Below the pieces are notes generated by a model. It saw only the letters and a list, made by a program, of their open reading frames with translations, had not been told where the DNA came from and did no database searches. The translations under genes were made by a program, and so were the position numbers. From a virus: a stretch of DNA of 30,086 nucleotides. This document shows, in pieces, positions 27,928-30,086 of this stretch. The stretch covers positions 1-30,086 of the IMG/VR virus record IMGVR_UViG_3300036398_001164; one strand, written 5' to 3'. Position 1 is the stretch's first letter. Each line of letters opens with the position of its first letter.

Positions 27928-28059
27928 TTATCGCCCCAAAGCTAATCCGATTAGAACCATGAAAGCGCCTGCCACAATCAACCCCACAGGGAGACTGAAA
28001 AGGACCGCGCCTGCTGTAATAGCCACTGCACCAGTAATCTGAAGAATGTTAGACATCAT
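27928..28059 (-). CDS. 43-aa two-helix membrane protein between terminase and portal
   Basis: 43 aa, mostly two hydrophobic segments (ILQITGAVAITAGAVLFSL and VGLIVAGAFMVLIGLAL) separated by a short turn. The start (ATG 28059) follows three bases after the terminase stop and the stop is immediately followed by the portal start, so it lies in the middle of a coupled chain. It could be a holin-like or anchoring protein. Its position and even hydrophobic profile support translation. Confidence 0.6.
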   Translation of the reverse strand: MMSNILQITGAVAITAGAVLFSLPVGLIVAGAFMVLIGLALGR

Positions 28060-28062
28060 CAC

Positions 28063-29586
28063 CTATCCAAAGAATTGTGGCACTGGTTCTAGTTTAGCGC
28101 CTGTCAGTGCTCTATCTACAGCCAGCACCATTGCAACAGCGCCGTCAATCTTTCTTGGGCTGTTCCTAGAGTCTTTCACAATACGCGGCCCAAGGTTGTC
28201 AATCTTCGTCACCGCGTTGCTCAGGTGTCGCGCCAGCAAAGGATTACCGTCATGGATCAGCCTGGACTCCATCACAGCATCAAAGACTTTGGCACAGGCT
28301 GGCACCATCCGCCTTGCGCTGGTTGAAGGCCACTCCACAATGGGAACGCCCTTCTCCTCCAAAGCCTGCATAGATCTCTGCCAGCGGAAAGGGTCGCAAG
28401 CCACCTCACGCACTTTAGGGTGAGCTTGGCAGAAGTCCAGAACAGTCTGCTCCACTTCAGCAATGTCCACGCGCCAATCATCATCATGCAGGTTCAGGTC
28501 TTTCTCCCAGGCCTTCACCAGGAACACTTTGACAGGCTCATCATCCTTTGGCACAACAGCACCGACAATGACTGAGGCATCCCCGGAGAACGAACCGTCA
28601 AACCCTAGGACAATCTCATCATCAGGTGATACCTCAAACTCTTCCTCACAAGCCTCCCATGCTCCAGAAGGCAACCAGGAAGTCTGCGAGCTGACCCACT
28701 GGTTGCAGCGCTTAGTCCGAAACTCTGCTTCCGGTGTGCGCCTCACAGCTGACTCAAAATCCGAGACAGCGTTTAGATCCCCGAACCCAGGGTTAGCTAT
28801 AGCCCAAGTCTCCGGCTTCCTATGATCTGACTCCTCCGGTGCCTCCCACGCTGCCATGAAGAAGCTCGGATCATCAACTTCACTGCGTGCAACCTTCTGG
28901 CCGTATTGGTAAAGACTGAAACAGATTGAGTCTCGCCCAGTCGAATCCATGCGCACACCAGCGGTACTGATTGCAATCAAAGTGGAGAGCTTGCCACGCG
29001 CACCCATAGCTAGAGAGAAAGTGTCATAGAGATCTCGGTTCTTCTGAGCATGCAACTCATCCATCACCGTCATAGTTGGTGACAGACCTTCTTTGGAGTA
29101 AGCCTCAGCCGACACAACCCGATAGACAGAGCCAAGTTTAGGAAGCTCAATCGCATCCCGGTAAAGTTTCGTTATTGAAGACAGCTCTGGGCTTGCCTCA
29201 ATCATGCGCTTAGCATCACTAAAGACAATCCTCGCCTGCTCCTTTTCCGCAGCGACAGAGTAAACCTCAGCGCCCTTTGGTCCCACAATCAAACCGTAAA
29301 CAGCAATGACAGAACCAATAGCGGACTTACCGTTCTTGCGAGGCATCAACACCAGCTGGGACTGGTGGCGATAACCACCATTCTCATAAGCAAACATGTG
29401 CTCCAACAGCGACACCTGCCAAGGGCGCAAACGCAGAGGCTCACCAGATCGCCCGGCCACAGAGTCTTTGGTAATCAGACCGTAAGCCTCAGCGAAGGTA
29501 GTGATGGGCTCCATCCTCCGCCCGGCTTCAATCGCCTTCTCAGGAACAGGAGTCAACCAGCGAGGCGGCCAGCTAGACTGCTCCAT
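28063..29586 (-). CDS. terL: Terminase large subunit
   Basis: 507 aa from ATG 29586 (GAGGAG seven bases upstream). The ATPase has a Walker A-like motif MPRKNGKSAI (81-90) and Walker B VMDE (174-177) followed by LHA; the C-terminal RNase H-like nuclease has GFDGSFSGD (D330, D336) and a late DGAVAM segment. This is the Terminase_1/HK97-like group, using cos ends as a rule. It drives DNA into the prohead through the portal. It overlaps the small subunit gene by 14 bases. Confidence 0.95.
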   Translation of the reverse strand: MEQSSWPPRWLTPVPEKAIEAGRRMEPITTFAEAYGLITKDSVAGRSGEPLRLRPWQVSLLEHMFAYENGGYRHQSQLVLMPRKNGKSAIGSVIAVYGLIVGPKGAEVYSVAAEKEQARIVFSDAKRMIEASPELSSITKLYRDAIELPKLGSVYRVVSAEAYSKEGLSPTMTVMDELHAQKNRDLYDTFSLAMGARGKLSTLIAISTAGVRMDSTGRDSICFSLYQYGQKVARSEVDDPSFFMAAWEAPEESDHRKPETWAIANPGFGDLNAVSDFESAVRRTPEAEFRTKRCNQWVSSQTSWLPSGAWEACEEEFEVSPDDEIVLGFDGSFSGDASVIVGAVVPKDDEPVKVFLVKAWEKDLNLHDDDWRVDIAEVEQTVLDFCQAHPKVREVACDPFRWQRSMQALEEKGVPIVEWPSTSARRMVPACAKVFDAVMESRLIHDGNPLLARHLSNAVTKIDNLGPRIVKDSRNSPRKIDGAVAMVLAVDRALTGAKLEPVPQFFG

Positions 29587-30037
29587 CCTCAAACTCCTCA
29601 ACCCGATTAGCCCTACGCTCCATGAGCTCCTCCAGCTTAGACTTAGCCTTCACCTGAGCCAGGCCAAGGCGCGACCTATCCGAAGGCGTAAACCCAAGCA
29701 ACGACAAGGAAGTCTGAATCAACTTCTCAGTCTCCAACAGACTCATGTTCACCTTGCGCTCAGTAGGGTCCGCAAGAAACTCCTCACGCAGAATCTCGCG
29801 CCTATCCAAAAGCTCACACACCATCTGCAACAGCTGCGTGTCACTCTGCGGACTAATCCACATACCGCCCACCTGGTAGATCTCATCCCACAACTGTCGG
29901 CCAGCCTCACCCAAAGGGCGCAACGGTTCCCGGAACCCACCATCAATAGTCATCAGCTCACCCTCGCCAGGCATGGCCCTCTTGCCGGGGTTCCCAAGCT
30001 TTCGTTTCAACTCAATCGGCTTCGCAGGATTAGGCAT
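29573..30037 (-). CDS. Terminase small subunit, P27 type
   Basis: 154 aa. Begins with a basic RKLGNPGKRAMP motif and is followed by helical regions (EAGRQLWDEIYQVGGMWISPQSDTQLLQMVCELLDRREIL, and LLETEKLIQTSLSLLGFTPSDRSRLGLAQ), the layout of P27-family small terminases that recognise the packaging site. The start ATG at 30037 follows AGGGGG. Upstream are only 49 bases to the window edge. It is the first gene of the late block. Confidence 0.9.
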   Translation of the reverse strand: MPNPAKPIELKRKLGNPGKRAMPGEGELMTIDGGFREPLRPLGEAGRQLWDEIYQVGGMWISPQSDTQLLQMVCELLDRREILREEFLADPTERKVNMSLLETEKLIQTSLSLLGFTPSDRSRLGLAQVKAKSKLEELMERRANRVEEFEDGAV

Positions 30038-30086
30038 ACCCCCTAGAGTACCCCAAACCTTTGAAATGCGGATGCCTACAAAGAGG
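30038..30086 (-). promoter_or_regulatory. Upstream region of terminase genes at the right edge
   Basis: On the minus strand TACTCT lies seven bases before the terminase start, with AGGGGGT between. The G run can serve as a ribosome-binding site. The -35 is unclear. If the window is circular, this joins the GC-rich region at base 1 and the whole interval would be about 230 bases. Confidence 0.4.

Overview
This 30,086-base window looks like the complete, or nearly complete, genome of a small siphovirus (long non-contractile tail, HK97-type head) of an actinobacterial host. The actinobacterial signals are a WhiB-family regulator, an r1t-type holin, several genes that look leaderless, and a tmRNA-derived RNA whose core segment reads like actinobacterial ssrA. 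One tail protein belongs to a family I associate with marine and freshwater phages. GC content looks moderate. An aquatic, lower-GC actinobacterium, such as a planktonic Microbacteriaceae relative, is therefore my best guess for the host, but this is inference. The last gene at the left edge (HNH nuclease, reading toward base 1) and the first gene at the right edge (terminase small subunit, reading leftward from 30037) would sit next to each other in the usual HNH-TerS-TerL order if the ends were joined. This suggests a circular assembly.

Almost everything is on the minus strand and reads right to left. Most junctions overlap by a few bases (ATGA, TGATG, TAATG), which implies translational coupling. 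From the right: TerS, TerL, a tiny membrane protein, portal, a small beta protein, an unusual HAD-domain/prohead-protease fusion and a short conserved gene, closed by an intrinsic terminator (24373-24405). A strong promoter (24320-24348) then starts a short unit holding a 75-aa gene and the major capsid gene, closed by a second hairpin (22774-22810). Next come a GT4 glycosyltransferase, a head-tail connector, a tail terminator, the tail tube, tail chaperones joined by a -1 frameshift on A7, a gp10-like protein, the tape measure, a Dit/Tal-like baseplate protein, two tail-tip proteins that share an N-terminal domain, an aquatic-phage tail protein, an M23 endolysin and the holins.

A bidirectional terminator (12935-12967) separates this late block from a convergent plus-strand HTH gene. 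A divergent control region (12631-12724) carries a palindrome and starts the leftward early block. That block holds small membrane proteins, a WhiB gene on the opposite strand, YqaJ-like exonuclease, a ribbon-helix-helix-like protein, a candidate annealing protein, a mini-tmRNA-like RNA on the plus strand (9193-9274), HNH and GIY-YIG nucleases around a run of three hairpins, and a replication initiator carrying four 15-bp iterons inside its own gene (a lambda-O-like origin). It continues with a PD-(D/E)XK nuclease next to a DNA methyltransferase, SSB, RusA and a metallophosphoesterase. The leftmost block is a sugar-decoration cassette of three glycosyltransferase-like genes and a methyltransferase, ending with HNH.

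No integrase, polymerase, helicase or canonical repressor was found. Replication probably recruits host enzymes through the initiator protein. The most unusual items are the tmRNA-like RNA that keeps the alanine-charging end but lacks the message domain, the control element AGTGTATAN5ACACAC shared by the early and capsid promoters, and the HAD/protease fusion.
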